From: an uncultured Candidatus Saccharibacteria bacterium
Lineage (GTDB): Bacteria; Patescibacteriota; Saccharimonadia; Saccharimonadales; Saccharimonadaceae
Direction of reading: 5' to 3'
Length of the DNA stretch: 42,514 nt
Assembly (NCBI GenBank): GCA_946408595.1
Contig: CAMJSX010000007.1
Location: forward strand, 1 to 42,514
This document shows, one piece after another, positions 7,616 through 14,237 of this stretch; positions within the stretch are counted from its first letter, which is position 1; each line of letters opens with the position of its first letter. The notes under the pieces are model-generated. The model made no database searches. It worked only from the letters and a program-made list of their open reading frames with translations, and was not told the DNA's origin. The position numbers and the translations under genes were made by a program.

Positions 7616-8386
7616 ATGAAAACTTATATCGTGGGCAACTGGAAGCTTAATTTTACGGTCGGTGAGTCTTCCATCTATCTTCATAAACTACAAAAGAAAA
7701 TACCAAATTACCGAGATGTCGAAGTGGTCATCGCGCCATCGGCCTTGGCGCTGCAGTCTTTATCGTTGCAAATCGACCGTCACAAAATGAAATTAGCCGC
7801 CCAAAATGCCTTCTACCGAGATTATGGTGCTTTTACAGGGGAAATTTCCTTCGAACAACTCCGCAGCCTTGTGGACTATTGTATCGTTGGCCACTCTGAA
7901 AGACGTTATATCTTTGGCGAAGACGACAAAATGATTCAGAAGAAAGTCGAAGCGGCCATACGCAACAAGATTACCCCGATTCTATGCGTAGGAGAGACAG
8001 AATCCGAGCGTGCCTTTGGTGAAACAGCAGATGTGATTCGCGACCAGGTGCTAGGCGGTCTCGCTGATGTATCAGAAGAAGATATCGACAAAGTCATCAT
8101 CGCCTACGAGCCAGTCTGGGCTATTTCTTCAACCAAAGCTTCAAAACTCGCTGCACCAGATGAAATTGCCGAAGCCGTGAAACTCATCCGCGAAAGCCTC
8201 ACTAAGCTCTACGACAAAGAAACAGTAGAAAAAATCCCTATCCTCTTCGGTGGCAGCGTCAATCCATCCAACGCCGGTGCCTATCTCACCGTCCCAGGCG
8301 TAAATGGACTCTTAATTGGTGGCTCAAGCTTGATTTTAAGCGAGTTTACTGATATAATCGAAGTTGCTAAGAGAGTGAGAGCATGA
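7616..8386 (+). CDS. tpiA: Triosephosphate isomerase
   Basis: Interconverts dihydroxyacetone phosphate and glyceraldehyde-3-phosphate. The 256-residue protein carries N8 and K10 (GNWKLN), the electrophile H93 (VGHSERR) and the catalytic base E165 (AYEPVWAI). The phosphate loop is followed by GGSVNPSNAGAYL and GLLIGGSSL. The flexible loop reads EPVWAISSTKAS rather than the commoner AIGTG-type sequence, a modest variation. ATG 7616 is 6 nt after an extended -10 with no usable Shine-Dalgarno (GAGG is only 2 nt away), suggesting a leaderless mRNA. The stop overlaps the next start (ATGA, 8383-8386). Confidence 0.96.
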   Translation: MKTYIVGNWKLNFTVGESSIYLHKLQKKIPNYRDVEVVIAPSALALQSLSLQIDRHKMKLAAQNAFYRDYGAFTGEISFEQLRSLVDYCIVGHSERRYIFGEDDKMIQKKVEAAIRNKITPILCVGETESERAFGETADVIRDQVLGGLADVSEEDIDKVIIAYEPVWAISSTKASKLAAPDEIAEAVKLIRESLTKLYDKETVEKIPILFGGSVNPSNAGAYLTVPGVNGLLIGGSSLILSEFTDIIEVAKRVRA

Positions 8387-8784
8387 ATAAGAAATACATG
8401 GACTTCGTGCCGAAAAGCGCGCCCAGAAAAACTGAAAAACCATCCCCAAAGATAGCGCCTACAGAGGTGAAGTCTAAAGTGGAGCCAAAAAAAGAGCTTA
8501 AATCTGAGCCCAAAGTAGAACCGAAAAAAGAGTCAAAACCAGCTCTGATGGTTCCAGCTCGGCCAGCTTTTGTTAATACCGAAAAGATTCGCAAGCGCCC
8601 ACTTTCAAAGAGCACTGCTCCTAAAAAAGAGGTGATTCCAAAAGAAGAGACTCCTTCGGCCCCAGTGACGATTATTGATAAACCTGAAAAAGATTCCAAA
8701 GTTGGTCTCATTGTGACCATCATTATTACGATTATCCTTGGCGCCGCAGCCGGTACGGTAGCGTTTCTTCTCTTGCCAAAGTAG
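8383..8784 (+). CDS. Small Lys/Pro/Glu-rich protein with a C-terminal membrane helix
   Basis: The 133-residue product is not assigned to a known family. About 105 residues are charged and low in complexity (repeated EPKKE/EPKVEPKK blocks and IRKRPLSKSTAPKKE). One membrane helix lies at the C-terminus (GLIVTIIITIILGAAAGTVAFLLL) with only PK after it, so it looks like a tail-anchored, mainly cytoplasmic protein. The start overlaps the tpiA stop by 4 nt, which implies translational coupling; GAGAGTGAG upstream is a plausible ribosome site. tRNA-His begins 26 nt after the stop. Confidence 0.7.
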   Translation: MNKKYMDFVPKSAPRKTEKPSPKIAPTEVKSKVEPKKELKSEPKVEPKKESKPALMVPARPAFVNTEKIRKRPLSKSTAPKKEVIPKEETPSAPVTIIDKPEKDSKVGLIVTIIITIILGAAAGTVAFLLLPK

Positions 8785-8795
8785 CCTCACGAGTG

Positions 8796-8801
8796 TATAA
8801 T
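8796..8801 (+). promoter_or_regulatory. -10 element before tRNA-His
   Basis: TATAAT 8796-8801 lies 9 nt before the encoded G-1 of tRNA-His, so the primary transcript would have a 5' leader of only about 2-3 nt. Confidence 0.5.
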
Positions 8802-8810
8802 ATATTATAT

Positions 8811-8888
8811 GGCGAGATTAGCTCAGCTGGTTAGAGCGTCTGATTGTGGTCCAGAAGGTCACCAGTTCGATCCTGGTATCTCGCCCCA
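8811..8888 (+). tRNA. tRNA-His(GTG)
   Basis: A complete cloverleaf. The acceptor GCGAGAT pairs with ATCTCGC, the anticodon loop is TTGTGGT (GTG), the T arm is ACCAG-TTCGATC-CTGGT, and CCA is encoded (8886-8888). The extra 5' G (8811) facing C73 (8885) is the G-1:C73 pair diagnostic of tRNA-His. Confidence 0.95.
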
Positions 8889-8901
8889 TTAACAGATTGA
8901 T

Positions 8902-8976
8902 GCGGGTATAGTACAGCGGCTAGTATGCAAGTTTTCCAAACTTGAGATGAGAGTTCGACCCTCTCTACCCGCACCA
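8902..8976 (+). tRNA. tRNA-Gly(TCC)
   Basis: The acceptor GCGGGTA pairs with TACCCGC. The anticodon stem-loop is CAAGT-TTTCCAA-ACTTG with anticodon TCC, the T arm is GAGAG-TTCGACC-CTCTC, and CCA is encoded at 8974-8976. TTTTT follows directly, so the tRNA end itself may act as terminator. It probably shares the tRNA-His transcript. Confidence 0.95.
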
Positions 8977-9002
8977 TTTTTGTTGGTTTTATGTTATAAC
9001 TA

Positions 9003-9031
9003 TTGACAAAAATAAGCTTGTGTGGTATAAT
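9003..9031 (+). promoter_or_regulatory. Consensus promoter of the Lys/Pro-rich protein gene
   Basis: TTGACA (9003-9008), a 17-bp spacer and TGG-TATAAT (9026-9031): a perfect consensus with an extended -10. Predicted start point about 9038, giving a leader of about 90 nt before ATG 9130, unlike most genes here. Confidence 0.85.
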
Positions 9032-9129
9032 GGAAAATAGTAGTTTAACAATTCACAAATTTACGGATGTGTGGAATGTTGTAAGGACTCTTTTTGCCAA
9101 CAAAAATAACTGATAGGAGGGTAAAAACC

Positions 9130-9675
9130 ATGGCAAAAGACGGATACAAGAAGCCGGTCGTTACGACGACCGATCCCGAACCGACCCCGGTGTGGACGAA
9201 AGATCAGCTGGATCAGCTCCTGAATGCGCTGGAAGAGCGCGTCCGCGAGCGCAAAGCCGAGGCTGAGAAAGCCAAAGGCGAGAAGCCCAAAGCCGATCCC
9301 AACAAGGAAAAGCCCAAAGCCGATCCCAGCAAAGGCGAGAAGCCCAAGGCCGAGAAGCCCAAAGCTGAAAAGCCCAAGGCTGAGTCCGACCCCAAGGGCA
9401 CTAAGCCCGCTGATCCTGATCCCAACAAACCGACGCCCAAGGCCGAGAAGCCGAAGACGGTCGTCACCACCTGCTGCTCCAGCGGCATCGCGAATGGGCC
9501 CGGCAAGGCCTACCGCTACTGGGACTATCAGTCCCGCTGCTGGTTGCTCACTCCCGATATCTGGCGGGCCAATCAGGCCTCCAACGGGGAGTGGGACCCC
9601 ATCTGGGTCATGTATAAGGATGGAGAGATCCATCACATCCTGACCAATGACGAACTTCGGAAATACTGCCCGTAA
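9130..9675 (+). CDS. Lys/Pro/Ala-repeat protein with a Trp-rich C-terminal domain, unknown function
   Basis: Not recognised. I start at ATG 9130 because GATAGGAGGG sits 7 nt upstream. The 181-residue product has three parts. Residues about 1-40 form a short head (PVWTKDQLDQLLNALEERV). Residues about 41-108 are repeats of KPKAE/KPKAD. Residues about 109-181 are an aromatic, probably folded domain with a Cys pair (VTTCCSSG), YRYWDYQSRCWLL and WDPIWVMYKDGEIHHIL. No signal peptide or membrane helix is visible. Codon use (GCC, CCC, GAG, AAG) is much more GC-rich than in neighbouring genes. With a consensus promoter and strong ribosome site it is probably highly expressed, and its composition suggests transfer or an unusual expression class. 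Confidence 0.75.
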   Translation: MAKDGYKKPVVTTTDPEPTPVWTKDQLDQLLNALEERVRERKAEAEKAKGEKPKADPNKEKPKADPSKGEKPKAEKPKAEKPKAESDPKGTKPADPDPNKPTPKAEKPKTVVTTCCSSGIANGPGKAYRYWDYQSRCWLLTPDIWRANQASNGEWDPIWVMYKDGEIHHILTNDELRKYCP

Positions 9676-9705
9676 TTCCGGAGAAACTACTGAACCTTAA
9701 CGAAA

Positions 9706-9729
9706 AACCTGGCGAAAGCCGGGTTTTTT
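9706..9729 (+). terminator. Intrinsic terminator after the Lys/Pro-rich protein gene
   Basis: AACCTGGC-GAAA-GCCGGGTT forms an 8-bp stem (one G-U) with a GNRA loop, followed by a run of T. Confidence 0.9.
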
Positions 9730-9769
9730 CATGTAAAATAGACATAAGCGCAAAATAATGATAAAACTC

Positions 9770-9798
9770 TTGACAAATAAGCGGAAGTGTGATACAAT
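9770..9798 (+). promoter_or_regulatory. Consensus promoter of the 9970 membrane protein gene
   Basis: TTGACA (9770-9775), a 17-bp spacer and TACAAT (9793-9798). Predicted start point about 9805, giving a leader of about 165 nt. Confidence 0.85.
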
Positions 9799-9804
9799 GT
9801 AAGT

Positions 9805-9969
9805 AGTCTGAGTTTTCCATGTGTGTTAAACAAGAAGACCATTAACAACCGAATCATCCTAGGTTTCAAGACCTAGTGTTTATATATCTACTAACATCCT
9901 ACACACACCCCCACACTGGAGGCGTGTGAGCCTCCAAACAAAAAAAATACTTGAAAGGAGGCAACGGAT
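9805..9969 (+). promoter_or_regulatory. Structured 5' leader with a candidate ribosome-site switch
   Basis: Three elements are visible. (1) Hairpin CTAGGT-TTCAAG-ACCTAG at 9859-9876. (2) TGGAGGC-GTGTGA-GCCTCCA at 9917-9936, a 7-bp hairpin. (3) The ribosome-binding GGAGGC at 9957-9962, which is identical to the left arm of hairpin 2 and so can also pair with GCCTCC (9930-9935). CACAC (9912-9916) can alternatively pair with GTGTG (9924-9928), breaking hairpin 2. The leader could therefore adopt ribosome-site-free and ribosome-site-sequestered forms. No known riboswitch class is recognised. Confidence 0.5.
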
Positions 9970-11856
9970 ATGTTGCTGGCTATTATCCTCTTTGCAATGG
10001 TTACGTTCTTAATCGTAACCGAGGAGCGGATGTTCTGCAACGCTCAGGTCTCCGATGAGGGGACCACCGGTGTCCCGCTTAAAGAGCGGGCTAAGAACTT
10101 CTTCAATGACGATGGATCATGGGGCAAAGCACTGATTGTCGGTGCAGTTGTCGCCGTGATTAATTACGTCACGCCGAGACTCGGTCAGCAGTTCGCCGGA
10201 GTATCGATCCTCTTTATGTTGATCATGCTTGGACTTACTGTCTGTCTGATGCTTTGGTTCCACAAGGGAGGTAGCACTATTATGGAGGTCATTGTAATGA
10301 TCCTCATCGCATTGCTATTCTTCTGGGTAACCAAGAGTACTGCTGCGATGGCAACTTCTGTCATCAAAGACAAGACACTGCGTGCAATAGTGATGAAACT
10401 ACCGAACATTGCATTCTGCATTGCTTCTGGCTTCTTCATTGTGGACGCTCTGTTCTACAACTACGAAAAAAACAAGAAGTCGACTCTTCGCATTATTGCG
10501 TGGATTGTGATGATCTTGGTAACATTATCATGCATCATCTCACTTTCTTCCTGTTTTTTTAAGGATGCCCTCGGTTTGAATCAAACGACTGGGACTTCTC
10601 AGTCTAGCGCTTCTACCGAGGTGAAGAAATGGTGGGACAGCCTCTTTGTTGGAAACTGTGCCCCCAGAGGACCGGAATCGGCTGTGGCCGAAACGACACC
10701 TTACAAGGTGCCGGTGACGCCTCAGTCGCAATCTGCGTCTGGTTCGTCCGGTTCGTCTACCACTTCCACGCCGTCTACCAAACTTAGCTGGTATGGGTTT
10801 TACAACCTTGCCCTGCTAAAGGATGACGACAAGTCTAACGACTACAACTTTGGTTGGGATCCAACCAATGAGAAGTGGGAGGCGAAAGATTACGATGCCG
10901 AGTTTCGGAATCGTATCAAAGTCGACCCTGCGCTTGGCGCAGCCGATATGGCTTGGCTAGACGCAAACGTTGGCACCCGCTACATCGGAGTCTTCTATGA
11001 TGAAGTCTCTGGCAAATGGGATGCCGCAATCAACCTCGCTAAAGAGAGGTTCATGGCGGAAGACCCCACCAAACTCTACTATAAGACTTTGGATGGGTTC
11101 TTTGCCTTCTTGGATACGGCTGTGAAAGTCGAAGTCAAGAAGGGTGCCGATATCGAGGACCAGATGTATATGAATCCATATACTGTATCTGGTATCCCGG
11201 ACGTCATTGTCCTCAAAACACCTGACCATGAGGGTCTGTTCTTGGTTTATACTTTTAAAATCAAGGATCGCCTAGTGGAGGTGGCATACAGAATAGAATG
11301 CGGGTTCCAGCCTTGCAACGTCGAAAAGGTGATGGATATCCATCCTGAGCCTGAGCCGACGCCCAAGCCGACCCCCAAGCCGACAAAGACGCCCAAGCCG
11401 ACCGATGAGCCGACACCGACGCCCAAGCCGACCGATGAGCCGACACCGACGCCGACTCCTAAGCCGACACCGACGCCCAAGCCGACGCCGCAACCGACCA
11501 AGGATCCCACTCAAGGGACATCTCCCGATCCTGGGGACGATCCTGGTCCTGGTGAACCGACCTCTGGTGAGGTTGGAGGCACTCAGTCTACCGCAGAGGA
11601 ACCTGGCAGTTCTGATACCATGACTTACGATGAATATCGTGAGGAGATGGATGAACTCGAGGGCGAGACTGGTGGAGAACCTAGTTCTCCGACCACTACA
11701 ACTCCTCCGGGAGCCACGGTCGACGATCAGTCGGGCGATGACATTGATACTCCGACTCCGACTCAGGAGCCGGTCCACATAATTCTCCCCAGTGGAGAAA
11801 CAGAACCTATTTCTTCGGATCCTCCTGCGGGCGAGTGGGGTGGCCCTCCGGACTAA
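9970..11856 (+). CDS. Multi-pass membrane protein with an extracytoplasmic domain and Pro/Thr-rich tail, unknown function
   Basis: A 628-residue protein of no recognised family. Hydrophobic segments lie near residues 2-17, 53-67, 78-96, 104-121, 145-163 and 174-192. A Ser/Thr linker (about 205-265) leads to a globular domain of about 190 residues ([18 protein letters not shown] onward, with [13 protein letters not shown] and two Cys in CGFQPCN). From about residue 457 the protein is low in complexity ([11 protein letters not shown]), including an exact 30-bp tandem duplication at 11391-11450, and it ends acidic and Gly/Pro-rich. GGAGGC lies 7 nt before ATG 9970. Composition resembles the gene at 9130 more than the rest of the window. 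The domain order suggests a membrane-anchored stalk presenting a domain outside the cell; this is inference. Confidence 0.75.
   Translation: MLLAIILFAMVTFLIVTEERMFCNAQVSDEGTTGVPLKERAKNFFNDDGSWGKALIVGAVVAVINYVTPRLGQQFAGVSILFMLIMLGLTVCLMLWFHKGGSTIMEVIVMILIALLFFWVTKSTAAMATSVIKDKTLRAIVMKLPNIAFCIASGFFIVDALFYNYEKNKKSTLRIIAWIVMILVTLSCIISLSSCFFKDALGLNQTTGTSQSSASTEVKKWWDSLFVGNCAPRGPESAVAETTPYKVPVTPQSQSASGSSGSSTTSTPSTKLSWYGFYNLALLKDDDKSNDYNFGWDPTNEKWEAKDYDAEFRNRIKVDPALGAADMAWLDANVGTRYIGVFYDEVSGKWDAAINLAKERFMAEDPTKLYYKTLDGFFAFLDTAVKVEVKKGADIEDQMYMNPYTVSGIPDVIVLKTPDHEGLFLVYTFKIKDRLVEVAYRIECGFQPCNVEKVMDIHPEPEPTPKPTPKPTKTPKPTDEPTPTPKPTDEPTPTPTPKPTPTPKPTPQPTKDPTQGTSPDPGDDPGPGEPTSGEVGGTQSTAEEPGSSDTMTYDEYREEMDELEGETGGEPSSPTTTTPPGATVDDQSGDDIDTPTPTQEPVHIILPSGETEPISSDPPAGEWGGPPD
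11391..11450 (+). repeat. Exact 30-bp tandem duplication in the Pro/Thr stalk
   Basis: Bases 11391-11420 (beginning GCCCAAGCCGACCGATGAGC) are repeated identically at 11421-11450. Each copy encodes ten residues of the [10 protein letters not shown] type. Because the copies are identical, unequal recombination or slippage could change the stalk length. Confidence 0.9.
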
Positions 11857-11955
11857 GGTACGAAGAAAGGTATATAAACAGGTGCATTTGCACCAAACTA
11901 GTGGAGCTGGGAGCTCCAAGTACCTTAAATGGCCCGGCAACTTCGTGTTGCCGGG
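11855..11955 (+). ncRNA. Multi-helix structured RNA element after the 9970 gene
   Basis: AAGGTAC (11855-11861) pairs with GTACCTT (11920-11926) and encloses two hairpins: GGTGC-ATTT-GCACC (11881-11894) and TGGAGCT-GGG-AGCTCCA (11902-11918). A second domain, CCCGGCAAC-TTCGT-GTTGCCGGG (11933-11955, 9 bp), follows. The last two bases of the stop codon are part of the closing helix. No U-tract follows, so it is not a canonical terminator. It may protect the upstream mRNA end, serve as a processing site, or act as leader of the gene at 12075. Folding is by eye. Confidence 0.5.
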
Positions 11956-12074
11956 TCTAATCCAAGTTTGAAATTTAGGACGATTCGGTTGCAGACGAAT
12001 ATTAACAATTCGGCTAGCAAACAAAACAGTTTATTTTAATTTAATTAATTCATTTTTCATTAAAGGAGAATAAT
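11956..12074. other. AT-rich spacer before the DUF11 gene
   Basis: A weak hairpin ATTCG/CGAAT (11983-12000), then an AT-rich stretch leading to AAAGGAGAA before ATG 12075. I see no clear promoter in it. Confidence 0.4.
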
Positions 12075-13289
12075 ATGAATAAAGTTTATAAGACTATTTT
12101 AAGCGTAGCGGCCGCTGCAATCGTTGGTGGTGCTACTTTAGTCCCAGCTAACGTGTTAGCTTGGGGCGACTCTGCTGGTGGTCGTCAAGTTTACACCATT
12201 GAGCAGATTAATGAAGGCGCTCTTGGTGACAAGATTACCTTTAACTCAATTACTAACGGTAAAATTGGTGACGAACGTAATTTCGTCGGTGCCAAGATTT
12301 CAGGCACAACTAGTGTAAAAGATAATGAAATCAGCGTAGAAGATGGTAGGGCTTACACCATCCGTCTTTACGTTCACAACAACAGCCCATTTGGGGTTGA
12401 CAAAACTGCAGAAGATGTAACTGTTAGCTTTGCTCTTCCTACCACTGTTGGCAAAACCCACACTGTAGTTGGTTATATCAACTCTTCTAATGCAACGCCA
12501 GAACGTTACTGGGATGAGGTGAAACTTGTGTCCGATGACGATTTCTATATTGAATTTGTCGATGGTTCTGCAAGATATACCAACACTAAACTTGGTACCG
12601 TGCCTCTTTCTAACGAGGTGATCACTTCTGGTGCTAAGATTGGTTACTCAGGTTTGAATGGCAAGATTCCTGGTTGTTTCGCCTATGATGGTGAAGTAAC
12701 TATCGAAGTTATTGTCCACAAAGCTTCTTCTTCAAAACTTTCCAAGACTGTACGTATCAAAGGTACTAAGGAATGGAAAGAATCTGTAGATGCCAAGATC
12801 GGTGACGAAGTTGAGTACCAAATTGAGTACAAGAATTTAACTTCTGAAACCGTGAATAACGTCATGATTCGTGACATTTTGCCAAAGAACATGGAATACG
12901 TTAAGGATTCCACTTACCTTTACAATGCTAACCACCAAAGTGGTGTACAAGTTGTAGAAAATACTTTAACTACAACTGGTATCAACATTGGTAGCTATGC
13001 TACTAAGGGTAATGCCTACATTCGTTTCACCGCAAAGGTAGTTAATAATACTCTCGCTTGTGGTGACAACCAATTGGTCAACTGGGCAAATGTAACGGTG
13101 AACTCTGAAGTAACTGGTAAAGATGATGCTTCTGTAATGGTGAATAGAGTTTGTGAAACTCCTGAACCAGAACCAGAACCAGAACCAGATTTACCACCAA
13201 CTGGTGCAACCGATATTGTTGCCGGTGCCCTTGGTGCAGGTTCAATCGTGACCATGCTTGGTTACGCCATTGCTAGCCGTAAAAAATAA
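12075..13289 (+). CDS. DUF11-type cell-surface protein with LPPTG sorting end
   Basis: A 404-residue exported protein. The signal peptide ends near residue 29 (VPANVLA-WGDS). The mature N-terminus includes the segment ITFNSITNGKIGDERNFV, a feature I associate with Saccharibacteria surface proteins. An HNNSPFGV-containing beta domain follows. A DUF11-like domain (about residues 235-355) contains EYQIEYKNLT, VMIRDILPKNMEYV and NWANVTVNSEV. A PEPEPEPEP spacer leads to LPPTG (373-377), a hydrophobic helix and SRKK. This is a sortase-type sorting signal, so wall or membrane anchoring outside the cell is expected. Codon use is strongly biased (GGT, GCT, ACT, AAG), as in abundant proteins. AAAGGAGAA precedes ATG 12075, and a terminator follows. 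Confidence 0.85.
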   Translation: MNKVYKTILSVAAAAIVGGATLVPANVLAWGDSAGGRQVYTIEQINEGALGDKITFNSITNGKIGDERNFVGAKISGTTSVKDNEISVEDGRAYTIRLYVHNNSPFGVDKTAEDVTVSFALPTTVGKTHTVVGYINSSNATPERYWDEVKLVSDDDFYIEFVDGSARYTNTKLGTVPLSNEVITSGAKIGYSGLNGKIPGCFAYDGEVTIEVIVHKASSSKLSKTVRIKGTKEWKESVDAKIGDEVEYQIEYKNLTSETVNNVMIRDILPKNMEYVKDSTYLYNANHQSGVQVVENTLTTTGINIGSYATKGNAYIRFTAKVVNNTLACGDNQLVNWANVTVNSEVTGKDDASVMVNRVCETPEPEPEPEPDLPPTGATDIVAGALGAGSIVTMLGYAIASRKK

Positions 13290-13344
13290 TATTGGCCGCT
13301 TCGCGTCTGGTAAATAACTTGACGCATCGGGTGGTTTAAAAAAA

Positions 13345-13376
13345 CGAGCTGAGCTTTAAAACTTAGCTCGTTTTTT
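13345..13376. terminator. Intrinsic terminator after the DUF11 gene (possibly bidirectional)
   Basis: CGAGCTGAG (13345-13353) pairs with CTTAGCTCG (13362-13370). It is followed by TTTTTT and preceded by AAAA. Confidence 0.85.
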
Positions 13377-13398
13377 GTTGGTTTTAAAATGCTTATGG

Positions 13399-13404
13399 TA
13401 TAAT
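13399..13404 (+). promoter_or_regulatory. Extended -10 promoter of the 13413 gene
   Basis: TGG-TATAAT (13399-13404), then 8 nt to ATG 13413, with no Shine-Dalgarno. Near-leaderless. Confidence 0.6.
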
Positions 13405-13412
13405 CAATATGT

Positions 13413-14237
13413 ATGGATCAGACACAAAACGATTCTTTTGGTAGCTTTTCAAATAGTCAGGGTGGCTACACAGGCCAACCTGGCGTGTATTCTCCCGCAC
13501 CGATAATGCTGAATAATAGCGAGGAGAAGAAATCGAAGAAGTGGGTGTGGATTTTGGTGGTGTTACTGGTAGTTGGTTTAATTATAGCGGCAGTAACAAT
13601 ATTTATGATGTCCAACGAAAAAAAGCAGAAAAAAGCCGCTGCAGAAAAAGCTTTCTACGAAGTAGCTAATTATGTGATGGGCGGCGAGGATGAAGATGAT
13701 GATTCTGGTGATTTAGCCACAAGATATGATTCGTTAGTTGAGTCGTATACCGGCAATACGGATTATATATATGCCATAAGAATTAGACAAAAAGATTTTG
13801 GTACTATTAATGATTATTATGTGAAGCTAAACAATAAAAAGCAGGCATTATTAACAGCCGCCAAAGAAGCCGTCCAAGAAGAGACGCTGAATAATTATAT
13901 AGAATCATTAAGAGTACTAGAAAACGCCATAAACTATTATACGGTTAGGGATGGTTTGGTCAATGCTTATAAGACCGGTGGGGAATCTAATGCTCAAAAA
14001 TACCTCCGAAAGAATATCGAATGTGATGATTTGAATTGGGAACTAGCAGTGCAATGTAGTAGTGAAATGTATTATTATAAAGCACTTCTTAAGGACCATA
14101 TTAATGGCGATAACCCGAATGATAAAACATACCAACTCCTACAGGATAATATACTGAATAAAGAAAACCTAGTATACTTAAATCTAAGTGTTAGGGAAGT
14201 ACAAGATAAGCTTCTAAAGGAGCTAAACGATGAATAA
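13413..14237 (+). CDS. Single-pass membrane protein with an extracytoplasmic helical domain, partner of the VirB6-like protein
   Basis: A 274-residue protein, family not recognised. It has a Gln/Ser/Gly-rich cytoplasmic head (about 1-42), one membrane helix (about 43-66, WVWILVVLLVVGLIIAAVTI), an acidic stretch (GGEDEDDDSGD), and a helical domain of about 170 residues with two Cys (IECDD, VQCSS). No signal peptide cleavage is expected. The stop overlaps the start of the VirB6-like gene by 8 nt, so the two are translated from one mRNA and probably act together, possibly as parts of a type IV secretion-like apparatus. That role is inferred from position only. Confidence 0.7.
   Translation: MDQTQNDSFGSFSNSQGGYTGQPGVYSPAPIMLNNSEEKKSKKWVWILVVLLVVGLIIAAVTIFMMSNEKKQKKAAAEKAFYEVANYVMGGEDEDDDSGDLATRYDSLVESYTGNTDYIYAIRIRQKDFGTINDYYVKLNNKKQALLTAAKEAVQEETLNNYIESLRVLENAINYYTVRDGLVNAYKTGGESNAQKYLRKNIECDDLNWELAVQCSSEMYYYKALLKDHINGDNPNDKTYQLLQDNILNKENLVYLNLSVREVQDKLLKELNDE

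Noticed and set aside
7583-7684. 34-residue N-terminal extension of the PMM-like protein
   Set aside because: It would start inside tpiA coding sequence and upstream of the likely promoter; the HAD motif begins right after ATG 7582.
9241-9460. Possible CRISPR-like or non-coding repeat array
   Set aside because: The repeats are irregular codon-level repeats encoding KPKA units within an open frame, with no spacers.
9061-9636. 191-residue minus-strand frame with Gly/Leu-rich repeats
   Set aside because: Antisense shadow of the KPKA-repeat gene, which itself has a consensus promoter and ribosome site.
11933-11955. Rho-independent terminator after the 9970 gene
   Set aside because: The hairpin is strong but is followed by TCTAATCC, not a U-tract; listed as part of a structured element instead.
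8902-11960. Attachment-site duplication of the tRNA-Gly 3' end bounding the GC-rich islet
   Set aside because: I looked for a second copy of the tRNA-Gly 3' end downstream of the islet and found none.
11272-12024. 250-residue Arg-rich open frame on the minus strand
   Set aside because: It is antisense to the PT/PK repeat region of the 9970 gene and to the structured element; it has no ribosome site, and its composition simply mirrors the repeats.
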